The notes: generated by a model from the sequence alone, not told the origin. DNA of 64,000 nt from Streptomyces catenulae (GCF_000718015.1 NZ_JODY01000003.1:186001-250000); one strand, 5' to 3'; positions 10,609 to 19,012 are shown, numbered from the stretch's first letter. Numbers and translations: made by a program.

Positions 10609-10989
10609 TCAGCCCCGGCGGGGCCGGTCCCGGTCGAGGCGTAGCCGTTCGGCGCGCGGCAGACCCGCGACGACCAGGTCGTAGGAGTCCTCGATCATCT
10701 CCCGCACCAGTCGGTCGGGGAGCGCACCGGTCAGGGCGACGGTGTTCCAGTGCCGCTTGTTGAGGTGGTAGCCGGGGACGATCTCCGGATGGGCGGCGCG
10801 GAGTTGGGGTGCCAGCTCGGGGTCGCACTTGAGGCTGACGGAGAGCGCATCGGCCGTCAGATCGGCCAGCGCGAAGATCTTGCCGCAGACCTTGAAGACG
10901 GAGAGATCCGGGCTGCGCGGGAACGGGAACTCCTCGCCCGCGCCGTTCTGTTCCAGGCAGACGGCGCGCAGCGCCGGGGCGTCGATCAT
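10609..10989 (-). CDS. MmcQ/YjbR family protein
   Basis: A 126-residue protein of the MmcQ/YjbR family, a small fold with a double-wing DNA-binding-like shape whose function is largely unknown. The characteristic features are the N-terminal CLEQNGAGEEFPFPRSPDLSVFKVCGKIFAL and the central HPEIVPGYHLNKRHWNTVAL, ending in an SYDLVVAGLPRAER segment. Length is normal for the family. It stands alone and is convergent with the methyltransferase gene. Confidence 0.85.
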   Translation of the reverse strand: MIDAPALRAVCLEQNGAGEEFPFPRSPDLSVFKVCGKIFALADLTADALSVSLKCDPELAPQLRAAHPEIVPGYHLNKRHWNTVALTGALPDRLVREMIEDSYDLVVAGLPRAERLRLDRDRPRRG

Positions 10990-11072
10990 GGCGGCAATTA
11001 TGCCGGGCGGCCGCCGGGGGAGCGGTCGGCCGGGCCGCCGCCCGGCCCCCGCCCGCGGCCGTCAGCCGTGGC

Positions 11073-11585
11073 TCACCCGGCCGCCTCCCGCCGCATGCAC
11101 AGCCGGGGCCACCGGTCCAGGCCCAGCTCCGCCTCGTGCGCCCGGATCGCGCGCAGCCCGGGTGTCAGCTCCGCGTCGGTGAGCGGGCGGAAGCCGAGAC
11201 GGGCGTAGTAGGGCGCGTTCCACGGCACCTCGCGGAAGGTCGTCAGGGTCAGCGGGCGGTCGCCGCCGTCGGCTCCGGCCCGGTCGATGAGCGCCTGCCC
11301 GATCCGGCGGTGGGCGTACGCGGGGGCCACCGACACCTGCTCGATGTGGGTGGCGCCGTCGACCGGCTCCCACATCAGATATCCGGCGAGACCGCCGTCC
11401 GGCCCGCCCTCCTCGTACGCCACGAGCAGCCGACCGGCGCGCAGGCTCGCGGCGAGGACGGGGAGGGCGGGCGGTTCGTCCTCCGCGACGGAGGCCATGC
11501 CCACGTCGTGGAAGGGGGCGCCCGCGGCGGTCTCCAGGGTGCGCAGGGCGGGCAGTTCGGTGGCGAGGGCCGGGCGGATGATCAT
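11073..11585 (-). CDS. GNAT family N-acetyltransferase
   Basis: Acetyltransferase of 170 residues beginning with IIRPALATELPALRTLE, typical of the general GNAT family. The acetyl-CoA pyrophosphate loop is recognisable in VAPAYAHRRIGQALIDRA near residue 97, and the C-terminal APYYARLGFRPL is the usual GNAT beta-bulge region. It follows the zinc-ribbon nuclease-like gene on the same strand with an 80-base gap. The substrate cannot be told from sequence. The frame is open far upstream, which is a high-GC effect, and the MIIRP start is the only one that fits the family. Confidence 0.85.
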   Translation of the reverse strand: MIIRPALATELPALRTLETAAGAPFHDVGMASVAEDEPPALPVLAASLRAGRLLVAYEEGGPDGGLAGYLMWEPVDGATHIEQVSVAPAYAHRRIGQALIDRAGADGGDRPLTLTTFREVPWNAPYYARLGFRPLTDAELTPGLRAIRAHEAELGLDRWPRLCMRREAAG

Positions 11586-11665
11586 CCGCGGAGTCTGCGC
11601 CGACCGGGCGCGTCCCCGCAACCGGATTCCGGACGGGTGACGCGCCGGAGCGGACGGCCGCCGCG

Positions 11666-12391
11666 TCACCCGCCCGCCTGCGCCCCGTTCCGGATCAGCT
11701 CGTCGGCGGCGTCGTTGACCGGCTGCGGGGTGCCCGTCAGATCCATGACGAAGAGCGGGATGTGCAGGTCGTCGGCGCGGCAGCGGGCGTCGTGGGCGTA
11801 ACCGGCGAGGGAGAAGAAGACGGCGATGGCCGAGTCGTGGAGGCCGTTGAGCCAGACGCACTCGATCTCGCGCAGCGCCGTGGACCGCGTCGTCGGATCG
11901 ACCTGCGCCACCACCCCCGAGCCCCGCAGATCCACCCCGGACGCGGTGCGCTCCTGGGTGCGGCGGACGTCGGTGAAGCCCAGCCACTTCAGATACTGCG
12001 CGGCGGCCGTGACGCAGTCCCGGGCGGTGCGGATGGTGACCGGCCGGAACGCCGGGCGCAGCACCTGGGGCGGGGCGGCCGGGGCGGTACCGCGGGTGCC
12101 GGGGGCGGTGGTGTGCGGCGGGGCGGGCGGGACCGGGACCACCGGGATGCGGACGACCGTGCCGCAGACACAGCCGGACTCCGGTGCGGGCCACTCGTCC
12201 CGGCGGCCGCAGAGTTCGCAGCGCACCGCCACCCAGGAACCCTGCCAGGTGCGGTGCACGATCTCGACGGGGACGCCGCCGCGCAGCACCGGCACGGTCA
12301 GCGGCGCCCCGCACGCGCAGGGGAAGGTCGGCGGGGTGAAGGCGTTCTCGCGGCGGCACGTGGGGCACCGCACCGGCACGCTGTCGGCCAT
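11666..12391 (-). CDS. zinc-ribbon protein with restriction-endonuclease-like domain
   Basis: A 241-residue protein with two parts. The N-terminus has CPTC, CAC, CELCGRR and CVCG cysteine clusters (residues about 9-80) forming probable zinc ribbons. After a proline-rich linker, residues about 115-230 resemble the Mrr-like restriction endonuclease fold: GVDLRGSGVVAQVDPTT fits the D-(E/Q)xK-type core, with Lys replaced by Asp, preceded by AAQYLKWLGFTDVRRTQ. Without the usual lysine, cleavage activity is doubtful. The ATG at 12391 is preceded by AGGAG. No methyltransferase or other defence gene is adjacent, so it is not a complete restriction system. Confidence 0.65.
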   Translation of the reverse strand: MADSVPVRCPTCRRENAFTPPTFPCACGAPLTVPVLRGGVPVEIVHRTWQGSWVAVRCELCGRRDEWPAPESGCVCGTVVRIPVVPVPPAPPHTTAPGTRGTAPAAPPQVLRPAFRPVTIRTARDCVTAAAQYLKWLGFTDVRRTQERTASGVDLRGSGVVAQVDPTTRSTALREIECVWLNGLHDSAIAVFFSLAGYAHDARCRADDLHIPLFVMDLTGTPQPVNDAADELIRNGAQAGG

Positions 12392-12905
12392 GGTCGCTCC
12401 TGGCGTTCGATCGGTGGGCGGCGGTCTTCCGGCGCCGCACGCCCGCTGATTTCTGCCATCGTGCCCCCGAACAGGCCGACCGGGGGCGGAATCGCGCCGA
12501 TCGCCGCCGGTCGGCCGGGGACACCGGGGGAGCGTACGGCCTCCGCGGGGCCCTGGCCCGGGCGCAGGGGGCGCGTACGCGGGCGCGCATCGGCTCCGTC
12601 GCGCGCCGCCGTGGACGCACGGACGGCCCGGATCCGTGACCGGCGGATCCGGGCCGTACGCGGGTGGTTCCCGTCCGGCGACGCGCGTTTCGGGCGCGAC
12701 AGGACAGCGCGGCGCCGGACGGAGCTTGGTGGTGCAAAGGGTGGGAGCGGCGGGCTCCGCGGTGGGGGAGGGCGCGCCTGCCGGGCGCGCGCTGCCGCCG
12801 CACCGGTCTCCCCGGGTGCCGCGGAGCACCGCGCTTCCCTTCCGTACCGGCCGGCCACCCCTCAGCGGACCGGCCGGTACGGATGCGCGGGGAGCCGACC
12901 TCCCG
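12392..12905. other. gene-free interval between nuclease-like gene and catalase
   Basis: This 514-base interval contains only high-GC shadow frames and no convincing start with a ribosome site. Its right part holds the catalase terminator hairpin (12841-12883). The left part should contain the promoter of the nuclease-like gene, but no clear -10/-35 pair can be made out. Confidence 0.6.
12841..12883 (-). terminator. hairpin terminator downstream of catalase
   Basis: Perfect 14-base inverted repeat, TCCGTACCGGCCGG (12841-12854) and its complement (12870-12883), with a 15-base loop, 23 bases past the catalase stop codon. There is no T-run, as is usual in Streptomyces. Confidence 0.75.
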
Positions 12906-14378
12906 TCAGTCCTCGCGCAGTTCGCGGACCTTCGCCTCGACGCGGCTGCCGTACTCGGGGTCGGCGGCGTGGAAGTGGGCGAGGTTCTTCTCGATGACGT
13001 CCTCCCGGCCGACCTGCGAGAGGCCCCCGGCGATGTTGGCGATCAGCCGCTCCTTCTCGTCCTCGGACATCAGCCGGTACAACTCACCCGCCTGGAAGAA
13101 GTCGTCGTCCTTGGAGTGGGCGGGCGCCGCGTGGGTGCCGACGTGGCCGTCCACGGCGAGCGGCGCGGCGAGCGGCCGGTCGCTCTGCACGGGCCCGCCG
13201 TAGGAGTTGGGCTCGTAGTTCTTCGCGTGGCGGTCGTAGCCGTTGGTGGCCATCAGACCGTCGCGCCCGTAGTTGTTCGCGGTGGTCGCCCGGGGCGCGT
13301 TCACCGGCAGCTGGGTGTGGTTGACGCCCAGGCGGTAGCGGTGCGCGTCGGCGTAGGCGAAGAGGCGGCCCTGGAGCATCTTGTCGGGCGACGGGCCGAT
13401 GCCGGGGACGAAGTTGTTCGGCGAGAAGGCGGACTGCTCGACCTCGGCGAAGACGTTGTCGGGGTTGCGGTCCAGCACCATGCGGCCGACCCGCCGGAGC
13501 GGGTAGTCCTTGTGCGGCCAGACCTTGGTGAGGTCGAAGGGGTTGAAGCGGTAGTCCGCCGCCTCCGCCTCCGGCATGAGCTGCACGTACAGCGTCCACG
13601 ACGGGTACACACCGCGCTCGATGGACTGGAGCAGGTCGGTCTGGTGGCTGTTGGGGTCGGTGCCGGACAGCTCGGCGCCCTGCTCGGCGCTGAGGCAGCG
13701 GATGCCCTGGTTCGTCTTGAAGTGGTACTTGACGAAGAAGGACGCGCCCTCGGCGTTGGTCCACCGGTAGGTGTGCGAGCCGTAGCCGTTCATGTGGCGG
13801 TACGACGCGGGGATGCCGCGGTCGCCCATCAGCCAGGTGACCTGGTGGGTGGCCTCGGGGGCGTGGGCCCAGAAGTCCCAGACGTTGTCCGGCTCCTGCT
13901 TGCCGGTGAACGGGTCGCGCTTCTGCGAATGGATGAAGTCCGGGAACTTCAGCGGGTCCTTGATGAAGAAGACCGGGGTGTTGTTGCCGACGAGGTCGTA
14001 GTTGCCCTCCTCGGTGTAGAACTTCACGGCGAAGCCGCGGGGGTCGCGCGCCGCGTCCGGCCCGCCGAGGTTGTCGGCGACGGTCGAGAAGCGGATGAAC
14101 AGCTCGGTGCGCTTTCCGACGGCGCTCAGGAAGTCGGCGCCGGTGAAGCCGGTGACGTCGTCGGTCACCTCGAAGTGGCCGTAGGCGCCGGAGCCCCGGG
14201 CGTGCACGACGCGCTCCGGGATGCGCTCGCGGTTGAACCGCGCGAGCTTCTCCAGCAGATGCTGGTCCTGGAGGACGATCGGGCCGCCGACGCCGGCGGT
14301 GGAGGAGTTCTGGTTGTCGGCGACGGGGGCGCCGGACTCCGTGGTGAGAACGCGCGCGGTCGGCGTGGGCTTCGTCAT
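12906..14378 (-). CDS. katA: monofunctional heme catalase
   Basis: Small-subunit clade catalase of 490 residues, converting H2O2 to water and oxygen. The catalytic His lies in [17 protein letters not shown] near residue 52, the distal Asn in [15 protein letters not shown] near 125, and the proximal heme region near 330 ([18 protein letters not shown]). The start is the ATG giving [16 protein letters not shown]; the frame is open 31 codons further but those residues lack family resemblance. Upstream is a copy of the shared TCAACA-N3-TGTTGA palindrome. With urate oxidase in the same window producing H2O2, this enzyme probably serves purine breakdown. Confidence 0.93.
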   Translation of the reverse strand: MTKPTPTARVLTTESGAPVADNQNSSTAGVGGPIVLQDQHLLEKLARFNRERIPERVVHARGSGAYGHFEVTDDVTGFTGADFLSAVGKRTELFIRFSTVADNLGGPDAARDPRGFAVKFYTEEGNYDLVGNNTPVFFIKDPLKFPDFIHSQKRDPFTGKQEPDNVWDFWAHAPEATHQVTWLMGDRGIPASYRHMNGYGSHTYRWTNAEGASFFVKYHFKTNQGIRCLSAEQGAELSGTDPNSHQTDLLQSIERGVYPSWTLYVQLMPEAEAADYRFNPFDLTKVWPHKDYPLRRVGRMVLDRNPDNVFAEVEQSAFSPNNFVPGIGPSPDKMLQGRLFAYADAHRYRLGVNHTQLPVNAPRATTANNYGRDGLMATNGYDRHAKNYEPNSYGGPVQSDRPLAAPLAVDGHVGTHAAPAHSKDDDFFQAGELYRLMSEDEKERLIANIAGGLSQVGREDVIEKNLAHFHAADPEYGSRVEAKVRELRED

Positions 14379-14399
14379 GATGACCTTCCGTACGAGAGC

Positions 14400-14417
14400 G
14401 CGGAAGTTGGCTTCCGC
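14400..14417. promoter_or_regulatory. inverted repeat in the catalase leader
   Basis: Perfect 7-base inverted repeat GCGGAAG-TTGG-CTTCCGC, 22-39 bases before the catalase ATG. It could be a second operator for an oxidative-stress regulator or a leader hairpin; the sequence alone does not decide. Confidence 0.4.
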
Positions 14418-14451
14418 ATGTCGGGAGCGTAGGAACCGCCCCGACCAAACG

Positions 14452-14466
14452 TCAACAGTTTGTTGA
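14452..14466. promoter_or_regulatory. TCAACA-N3-TGTTGA palindrome upstream of catalase (putative AllR box)
   Basis: Perfect 15-base palindrome TCAACA-GTT-TGTTGA, 74-88 bases before the catalase start. The same element with the same three-base spacer precedes uraD and allB, with a weaker copy before aceB. The IclR-type regulator beside allB is the likely binder (inference). Confidence 0.65.
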
Positions 14467-14583
14467 AACAAGTGCGGGCAAAGAACCGCGGGGAGAGAAC
14501 GGGGTGTTCCGGACGGCGGCCGCGCCTGGGCGCGACAGGACAGGTGTCGGCGCGGACGCCGTCCGGAAGTCTCGGTGCCCGGG

Positions 14584-15723
14584 TCACTCCCGGGCGGTGT
14601 GCGGCGGCCCGCCGGACGCGGGCGCCGTGGCGTACCGGGCCCGGACCAGGACCGGCCGCCGGGTGGAGACCGCCTCCTTACGGGCCCAGGCCAGCGCGGA
14701 GCGCAGCTCCCCGGGCCCGTCCGCGGTGCGGCCGGTGCAGCCGTACGCCGCGACGAGCTGCACCGGATCGGTGAAGGACGCGTCCTGCGCGCACCCGCCC
14801 GGACCGTGCCCCGGCGGGAGCCCGGCGCGGCCCGGCGGCATCAGCAGCACCAGCGGGGCGCCGCGGTGTGCCGCGAGGGCCAACTCCCCGGCGAGCGCCG
14901 GGAAGCCGTGCGGATCGTCGAGGAGGGCGACCACGTCCCTGCCGTCCGCGCCGGTCGGCTCCGCCGCGTCCAGCGCCGTCCGGACGCCGAGCGCGGTGGG
15001 GATCTCCCAGCCCGGGGGACCGGCGGCGGTGGCCACCGCCCGCAACCGCCCGCCCCCGACCGCCGCGTACGCCGCGGCGTCCGACCCCACCAGGTAGGTC
15101 TCCGCCCCCTCCGCCAGCCATCCGGCGATCTCCGGGTGCGCGGGCGGCGGCGGTTGTGCGGGCGGCGCCGGTGGCCGGGGCGGGCCCGGCGGTGCGGGGT
15201 GCCGGTCGCCGGGCCCGTCCGCCGGGACCGTGGCGGAGGCGACCGCCAGCGGCAGTTCGATCAGCACCGGGCCCGCGCTCCCCTCCCGAGCGGTCCACAG
15301 CGCCTCCCGGAACGCCCAGGCCAGCCGGGCGGGTTGCTCGACCCGGACCGCCCACTTCACCAGCGGACGGGCCAGCCGCACCAGATCCGGGGCGCCGCCC
15401 GGGGCGCCGGTGCCGACGACACAGACCAGCGGTACCGCGTCCGCCAGCGCCACGCCCAGGGCCGGGAGCACCCGGGCGGCGCCGGTGTCGGCCGGTACCG
15501 CCGCGAGTGCCGCCCGGCCCCGGACGCGGGACCAGCCGATCGCCATGTGCGGCGCGCTCTCCGCGTGCCGGACCGCGAGGTGCGCGATGCCGGGTCCGTC
15601 GAGCGCCGCGTACAGCGGGGCGAGCGAGGCGCCGGGGCAGCCGAAGACGGTGTCGCAGCCCGCCCGGCGCAGGGCGCGGACCACGCCGCGCAGCGCGGGG
15701 ACGCGCCGCGGCGGGCCGCCCAT
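14584..15723 (-). CDS. short glyoxylate-carboligase-like protein with degenerate ThDP domain
   Basis: A 379-residue member of the thiamine-diphosphate enzyme superfamily. The N-terminal PYR-type domain (residues 1-170) resembles glyoxylate carboligase: [15 protein letters not shown], then [15 protein letters not shown], with Ala where Gcl has its unusual Val instead of catalytic Glu. The central domain is missing and replaced by a proline-rich linker (about 175-205). The C-terminal PP-like part keeps [10 protein letters not shown], but the metal/ThDP motif GDG reads DDP and the following NN is lost. Full Gcl is about 590 residues. It starts at the ATG overlapping the reductase stop (TGATG). 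It sits in the Gcl position of the operon but may not bind cofactor. Confidence 0.7.
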   Translation of the reverse strand: MGGPPRRVPALRGVVRALRRAGCDTVFGCPGASLAPLYAALDGPGIAHLAVRHAESAPHMAIGWSRVRGRAALAAVPADTGAARVLPALGVALADAVPLVCVVGTGAPGGAPDLVRLARPLVKWAVRVEQPARLAWAFREALWTAREGSAGPVLIELPLAVASATVPADGPGDRHPAPPGPPRPPAPPAQPPPPAHPEIAGWLAEGAETYLVGSDAAAYAAVGGGRLRAVATAAGPPGWEIPTALGVRTALDAAEPTGADGRDVVALLDDPHGFPALAGELALAAHRGAPLVLLMPPGRAGLPPGHGPGGCAQDASFTDPVQLVAAYGCTGRTADGPGELRSALAWARKEAVSTRRPVLVRARYATAPASGGPPHTARE

Positions 15724-16619
15724 CAGGCGCCGGCGCCGTGCCCGGACAGCCGCTCCACACCGCGCAGCAGGGCGGAGTGGTCGAGTCCGCCGTCGCCCTG
15801 GGCGCGCAGCGAGGCGACGAGGTTCGCGACGACCGCGCCGACCGGCAGCGCCGCCCCGACGTTCCGCGCCGCGTCGGTGACGATCCCCATGTCCTTGTGG
15901 TGCAGATCGATCCGGAAGCCGGGCGCGAAGTCGCGGCTGAGGAAGTTCTCCTTCTTCCGCGCCAGCACCGTGGACCCGGCCAGCCCGCCGCCGAGGACGT
16001 CGAGGGCCGCGCCGAGGTCGACGCCGGACTTCTCCAGGAAGACCACGGCCTCCGCGCACGCCTGGATGTTGACGGCGACGATCAGCTGGTTGGCGGCCTT
16101 GACCGTCTGCCCCGAACCGTGCGGCCCGCAGCGCACGATCGTTCTGCCGAGCGCCTCGAAGAGAGGCTTGGCGGTGTCGAAGTCGGACTGCTCGCCGCCG
16201 ACCATGATCGACAGCACCGCCTCGACGGCCCCGGCCTCACCGCCGGAGACCGGGGCGTCCAGCACCCGGATGCCCTTGGCGGCGGCGTTCGCGGCCAGAT
16301 CGATGCTGGTCTGCGGGGTGATCGAGGACATGTCGATCAGCAGCGCGCCGTGCCGGGCGTTCTCCAGGATGCCGTCCGGGCCGTACGCGATGGCCTCGAC
16401 CTGCGGGGAGGCCGGGACCATCGTGATCACCACGTCCGCCGCGCGGACCGCGTCGGCGATCGACGCCGCGGCGGTGCCACCGGCCGCGGCCAGCCGGTCG
16501 AGCTTGTCGGCCTCCAGGGTGTAGCCGGTCACCTCGTAACCGGCCTTGATCAGGTTCTCGGCCATGGGCGAGCCCATGATGCCGAGGCCGATCCACGCGA
16601 TCTTGGGAAGGTTGCTCAT
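15723..16619 (-). CDS. glxR: 2-hydroxy-3-oxopropionate (tartronate semialdehyde) reductase
   Basis: NAD(P)H-dependent reductase of 298 residues turning tartronate semialdehyde into D-glycerate in the glyoxylate branch. It shows the beta-hydroxyacid dehydrogenase family plan: Rossmann motif IGLGIMGSPMAENLIKAGY at residue 10, substrate-binding DAPVSGGEAGA near 120, and the catalytic lysine in GSGQTVKAANQLIV near 168. It lies between hydroxypyruvate isomerase upstream and the Gcl-like gene downstream, the classical order of this pathway, with 41 bases to the former. An AGAGG sequence precedes the ATG. Confidence 0.92.
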   Translation of the reverse strand: MSNLPKIAWIGLGIMGSPMAENLIKAGYEVTGYTLEADKLDRLAAAGGTAAASIADAVRAADVVITMVPASPQVEAIAYGPDGILENARHGALLIDMSSITPQTSIDLAANAAAKGIRVLDAPVSGGEAGAVEAVLSIMVGGEQSDFDTAKPLFEALGRTIVRCGPHGSGQTVKAANQLIVAVNIQACAEAVVFLEKSGVDLGAALDVLGGGLAGSTVLARKKENFLSRDFAPGFRIDLHHKDMGIVTDAARNVGAALPVGAVVANLVASLRAQGDGGLDHSALLRGVERLSGHGAGA

Positions 16620-16660
16620 CGTGAAGCCTCTTTCGCAGTCGGCGGGGGCGGGGCGGCGGG

Positions 16661-17497
16661 TCAGTGCGCGGCGCGCAGCGGCGCGGGCAGCCAGCCGAAC
16701 GCGCCCGCGGAGGGGCCGTCGCCGGGCTTGTACTCCAGGCCGACGTAGCCGTCGTAGCCGTTCTTCCGCAGCCGGGCGAGGAGACCGGCGAAGTCCAGAT
16801 CGCCGGTGCCGGGCGCGCCGCGGCCGGGGTTGTCGGCGATCTGTACGTGCCCGGTGCGGCCGGTGTACCGGTCGATGACCTCGTCGAGGTCCTCGCCGTT
16901 CATGGACAGGTGGTAGAGGTCCATCAGGAAGCGGGCGTTGTCCAGGCCGGTCGCGGCGTTCACCGCGTCGACGACCTCGACCGCCTTCGGTGCGGAGACG
17001 ATCGGGCAGCGCGGCGACTCGGGGGCGTTCAGCGCCTCGATCAGCAAGGTGCCGTCCGCGCCGACCTCCCGCGCCGCGAACGCGAGGTTCTCCAGCGCCA
17101 GCGCGTCCTGCGCGGCCGGGTCGACGCCCTCGACGCGGTTGCCGTAGAGCGCGTTGAAGGTGGTGCAGCCGAGCGAGCGGCCGAACTCCACCGCCACCGG
17201 GACGTTCGCCCGGAACCGCTCGGACTCCTCACCGGGGATCGACAGCGCGCCGCGGTCCGGACCGGGCAGCTGTCCCGCGTAGAAGTTCAGGCCGGTCAGG
17301 GCGGTGCCCGCGTCGCGCAGCGCGTGGCGCAGGGCGTCCAGCTCGGAGCGTTCGGGGACCGGGGCGTCGGTCCACGGCCACCACAGCTCCACCGCCGTGA
17401 ACCCCGCGGCCCGCGCGGCCGCCGGGCGCTCCAGCAGCGGGAGTTCGGTGAACAGGATCGACAGGTTGACGTTGAAGCGTGTGTCCGTGAATCCCAT
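16661..17497 (-). CDS. hyi: hydroxypyruvate isomerase
   Basis: TIM-barrel isomerase of 278 residues interconverting hydroxypyruvate and tartronate semialdehyde. Family traits are RFNVNLSILFTELPLLERP at the N-terminus, AAGFTAVELWWPW, GLNFYAGQLPGPDRGALS, FNALYGNRVEG and a metal-binding Glu in TLLIEALNAPE. Length is normal. It is the first gene of a minus-strand operon followed by glxR and the Gcl-like gene. A GGAAGGAG lies upstream of the ATG. Just upstream of that are two GAATATTC palindromes that may be its operator. Confidence 0.9.
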   Translation of the reverse strand: MGFTDTRFNVNLSILFTELPLLERPAAARAAGFTAVELWWPWTDAPVPERSELDALRHALRDAGTALTGLNFYAGQLPGPDRGALSIPGEESERFRANVPVAVEFGRSLGCTTFNALYGNRVEGVDPAAQDALALENLAFAAREVGADGTLLIEALNAPESPRCPIVSAPKAVEVVDAVNAATGLDNARFLMDLYHLSMNGEDLDEVIDRYTGRTGHVQIADNPGRGAPGTGDLDFAGLLARLRKNGYDGYVGLEYKPGDGPSAGAFGWLPAPLRAAH

Positions 17498-17549
17498 GAG
17501 GCCCGGCGCTCCTTCCGAGGGAGAGGTCAGGGGGCGTGTCGCAGCCGGT

Positions 17550-17574
17550 GAATATTCTGCATGGTGGAATATTC
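17550..17574. promoter_or_regulatory. paired GAATATTC palindromes upstream of hyi
   Basis: Two identical 8-base palindromes GAATATTC at 17550-17557 and 17567-17574, 17 bases centre to centre, in the 178 bases between hyi and a divergent gene pair. They form an AT-rich island in a GC-rich setting. An operator for an unidentified regulator of the hyi operon is likely; the motif differs from the TCAACA box. Confidence 0.5.
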
Positions 17575-17675
17575 TTTCTGCTTAACGGAACAGTGCCTGG
17601 CGGTCTCCGCGGCTGTCAAGAGGGGGCCGGGGCATTTTCTGGTGGTGGCGGCGGTGCCCGCGTAGGTTGAGCGGC

Positions 17676-17942
17676 GTGCGATTGAAGCTGGAGTTCACGA
17701 CCGAACCGTTCGATCTCGACGAGGCGCCCGCCCATGCGGTGGTGGCGCGGGAGGTCGTCACGGGCGCCGGGCTGGACGCCGTCGACGTCGGCCCGTTCGG
17801 CAACACCGCCGAGGGCGACGCCGGACGGGTCCTCGACACGGTGACCGCCCTGCTGCGCGACGCCCTGGAGGCGGGCGCCACCCGCGTCTCCCTCCAGGTC
17901 AACGTGGTCGACGGCGCCGGTTCCGGGGAGGGCGCCCGGTGA
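17676..17942 (+). CDS. small conserved-looking protein, function unknown
   Basis: An 88-residue acidic protein, beginning MRLKLEFTTEPFDLDEAP, with an alternating strand/helix pattern and no motif I recognise. It resembles small ferredoxin-like ligand-binding domains in composition only. I chose the GTG at 17676; a TTG nine bases upstream is possible but has no room for a ribosome site. Its stop overlaps the next GTG start (GTGA), so it is coupled to the helix-turn-helix gene and may form a two-protein regulator with it. It is divergent from hyi. Confidence 0.6.
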   Translation: MRLKLEFTTEPFDLDEAPAHAVVAREVVTGAGLDAVDVGPFGNTAEGDAGRVLDTVTALLRDALEAGATRVSLQVNVVDGAGSGEGAR

Positions 17943-18319
17943 CGGACCCCGCGGACCACCCGTTCGTCCGGGCGGTCAAACCGCTGGTCGACGCGATGGG
18001 CGGGCAGATGGTCGCCCCCGGTCTCGCCCAGGGCGACGACGTCGTCCTCAGCTGGGAGGGGGCGGAGCGGGTCGCCGTGCGGCTGCCGCACCTGTCGGAA
18101 TCGCTCGACCATCTGCTGGCCGAGTTGGAACGCCGCCACGGTGTGCCGTTGGCCGATCTCGACCGTAAGGCCAAGCAGTCCGTCGTCCGCATCCTGGAGA
18201 CCCGCGGCGCCTTCTCCGTCCGCCACGGCGTGGAGACCGTCGCCGGGGCGCTGGGGGTCAGCCGCTTCACCGTCTACAACTACCTGAACAGGGAGAACGC
18301 CGCGAAGCAGGAGGACTGA
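17939..18319 (+). CDS. small helix-turn-helix regulator with YheO/DauR-type C-terminus
   Basis: A 126-residue DNA-binding protein. Its last 45 residues, with VVRILETRGAFSVRHGVE and VAGALGVSRFTVYNYL, match the C-terminal helix-turn-helix of YheO/DauR-type regulators. The usual N-terminal PAS-like domain is replaced by about 80 residues of unknown fold. It is translationally coupled to the preceding small gene and sits between hyi (divergent) and uraD. It ends in an intrinsic terminator and is a candidate local regulator of purine or glyoxylate genes. Confidence 0.75.
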   Translation: MTDPADHPFVRAVKPLVDAMGGQMVAPGLAQGDDVVLSWEGAERVAVRLPHLSESLDHLLAELERRHGVPLADLDRKAKQSVVRILETRGAFSVRHGVETVAGALGVSRFTVYNYLNRENAAKQED

Positions 18320-18356
18320 GCCCCAACGGCCGCGCCACGGCGGCCGATCGGCCCGC

Positions 18357-18389
18357 GCCGCCGTCCGGAAAATCCGGGCGGCGGCTTTT
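18357..18389 (+). terminator. intrinsic terminator after the helix-turn-helix gene
   Basis: Twelve-pair stem (18357-18368 with 18374-18385, one G-U pair), a five-base A-rich loop and a TTTT tail. It separates the regulator gene from the urate operon. Confidence 0.85.
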
Positions 18390-18403
18390 GCGTTGCCGAC
18401 TTT

Positions 18404-18418
18404 TCAACAAAGTGTTGA
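18404..18418. promoter_or_regulatory. TCAACA-N3-TGTTGA palindrome upstream of uraD (putative AllR box)
   Basis: Perfect palindrome TCAACA-AAG-TGTTGA, 73-87 bases before the uraD start and just past the preceding terminator. Same half-sites and spacing as the copies before catalase and allB. Confidence 0.7.
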
Positions 18419-18490
18419 CGTGATGTTGCCGGAGGTCTTAGCTGTTCCCCAGCCAGCAGAGCCATCAGCATCAGGCCACGGAGGCTTCCC

Positions 18491-19012
18491 GTGTCTTCGA
18501 GTACGACCCCGGGCCTCGCCCGGTTCAACGCGGCCGACGACGGTACGGCACTCGCCGCACTGCACGAGGTCTGCGCCAGCAGGGCCTGGGGGAGCGCACT
18601 CGCCGCCCGCCGCCCGTACGCCACCACCGACGCCCTGTACGCAGCGAGCGACGCCGCCACGGCGGAGCTGACCGCGGACGATCTGGCGGAGGCGATGGCG
18701 GGGCACCCGCCCATCGGACGGCCGAAACCCGGCGACCCCACCTCCTCCCGCGAGCAGAGCGGCATGGCTTCGGCCTCCGCCGCGCTCAAGGAGGAGATGC
18801 TCGACCTCAACCTCGCCTACCAGGAGAAGTTCGGGCATGTCTTCCTGATCTGCGCCTCCGGGCGCACCGGGGAGCAGATGAGGGACGCCGTCCGGGAACG
18901 CCTCGGCAACGCGCCGGAGCGGGAACGCGAGATCGTCCGGACGGAGCTGGGCAAGATCAACCGCATCCGTCTGCACCGTATGACGGAGACCGCCGAAGGA
19001 GACCCCGCATGA
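18491..19012 (+). CDS. uraD: 2-oxo-4-hydroxy-4-carboxy-5-ureidoimidazoline (OHCU) decarboxylase
   Basis: Third step of urate oxidation: decarboxylates OHCU to S-allantoin. The 173-residue helical protein has FNAADDGTALAALHEVCASRAW, the active-site AMAGHPPIGRP with its key His near residue 78, and EEMLDLNLAYQEKFGHVFLIC. The GTG start follows GGAGG at six bases. It is the first gene of the uraD-uraH-urate oxidase operon, in reverse order of the reaction sequence, and its stop overlaps uraH by ATGA. The putative AllR box upstream suggests repression in the absence of pathway intermediates. Confidence 0.93.
   Translation: MSSSTTPGLARFNAADDGTALAALHEVCASRAWGSALAARRPYATTDALYAASDAATAELTADDLAEAMAGHPPIGRPKPGDPTSSREQSGMASASAALKEEMLDLNLAYQEKFGHVFLICASGRTGEQMRDAVRERLGNAPEREREIVRTELGKINRIRLHRMTETAEGDPA

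Noticed and set aside
12636..14432. Plus-strand frame opposite catalase
   Set aside because: Valine/Gly/Asp-rich antisense product with no family resemblance; catalase on the minus strand is unequivocal.
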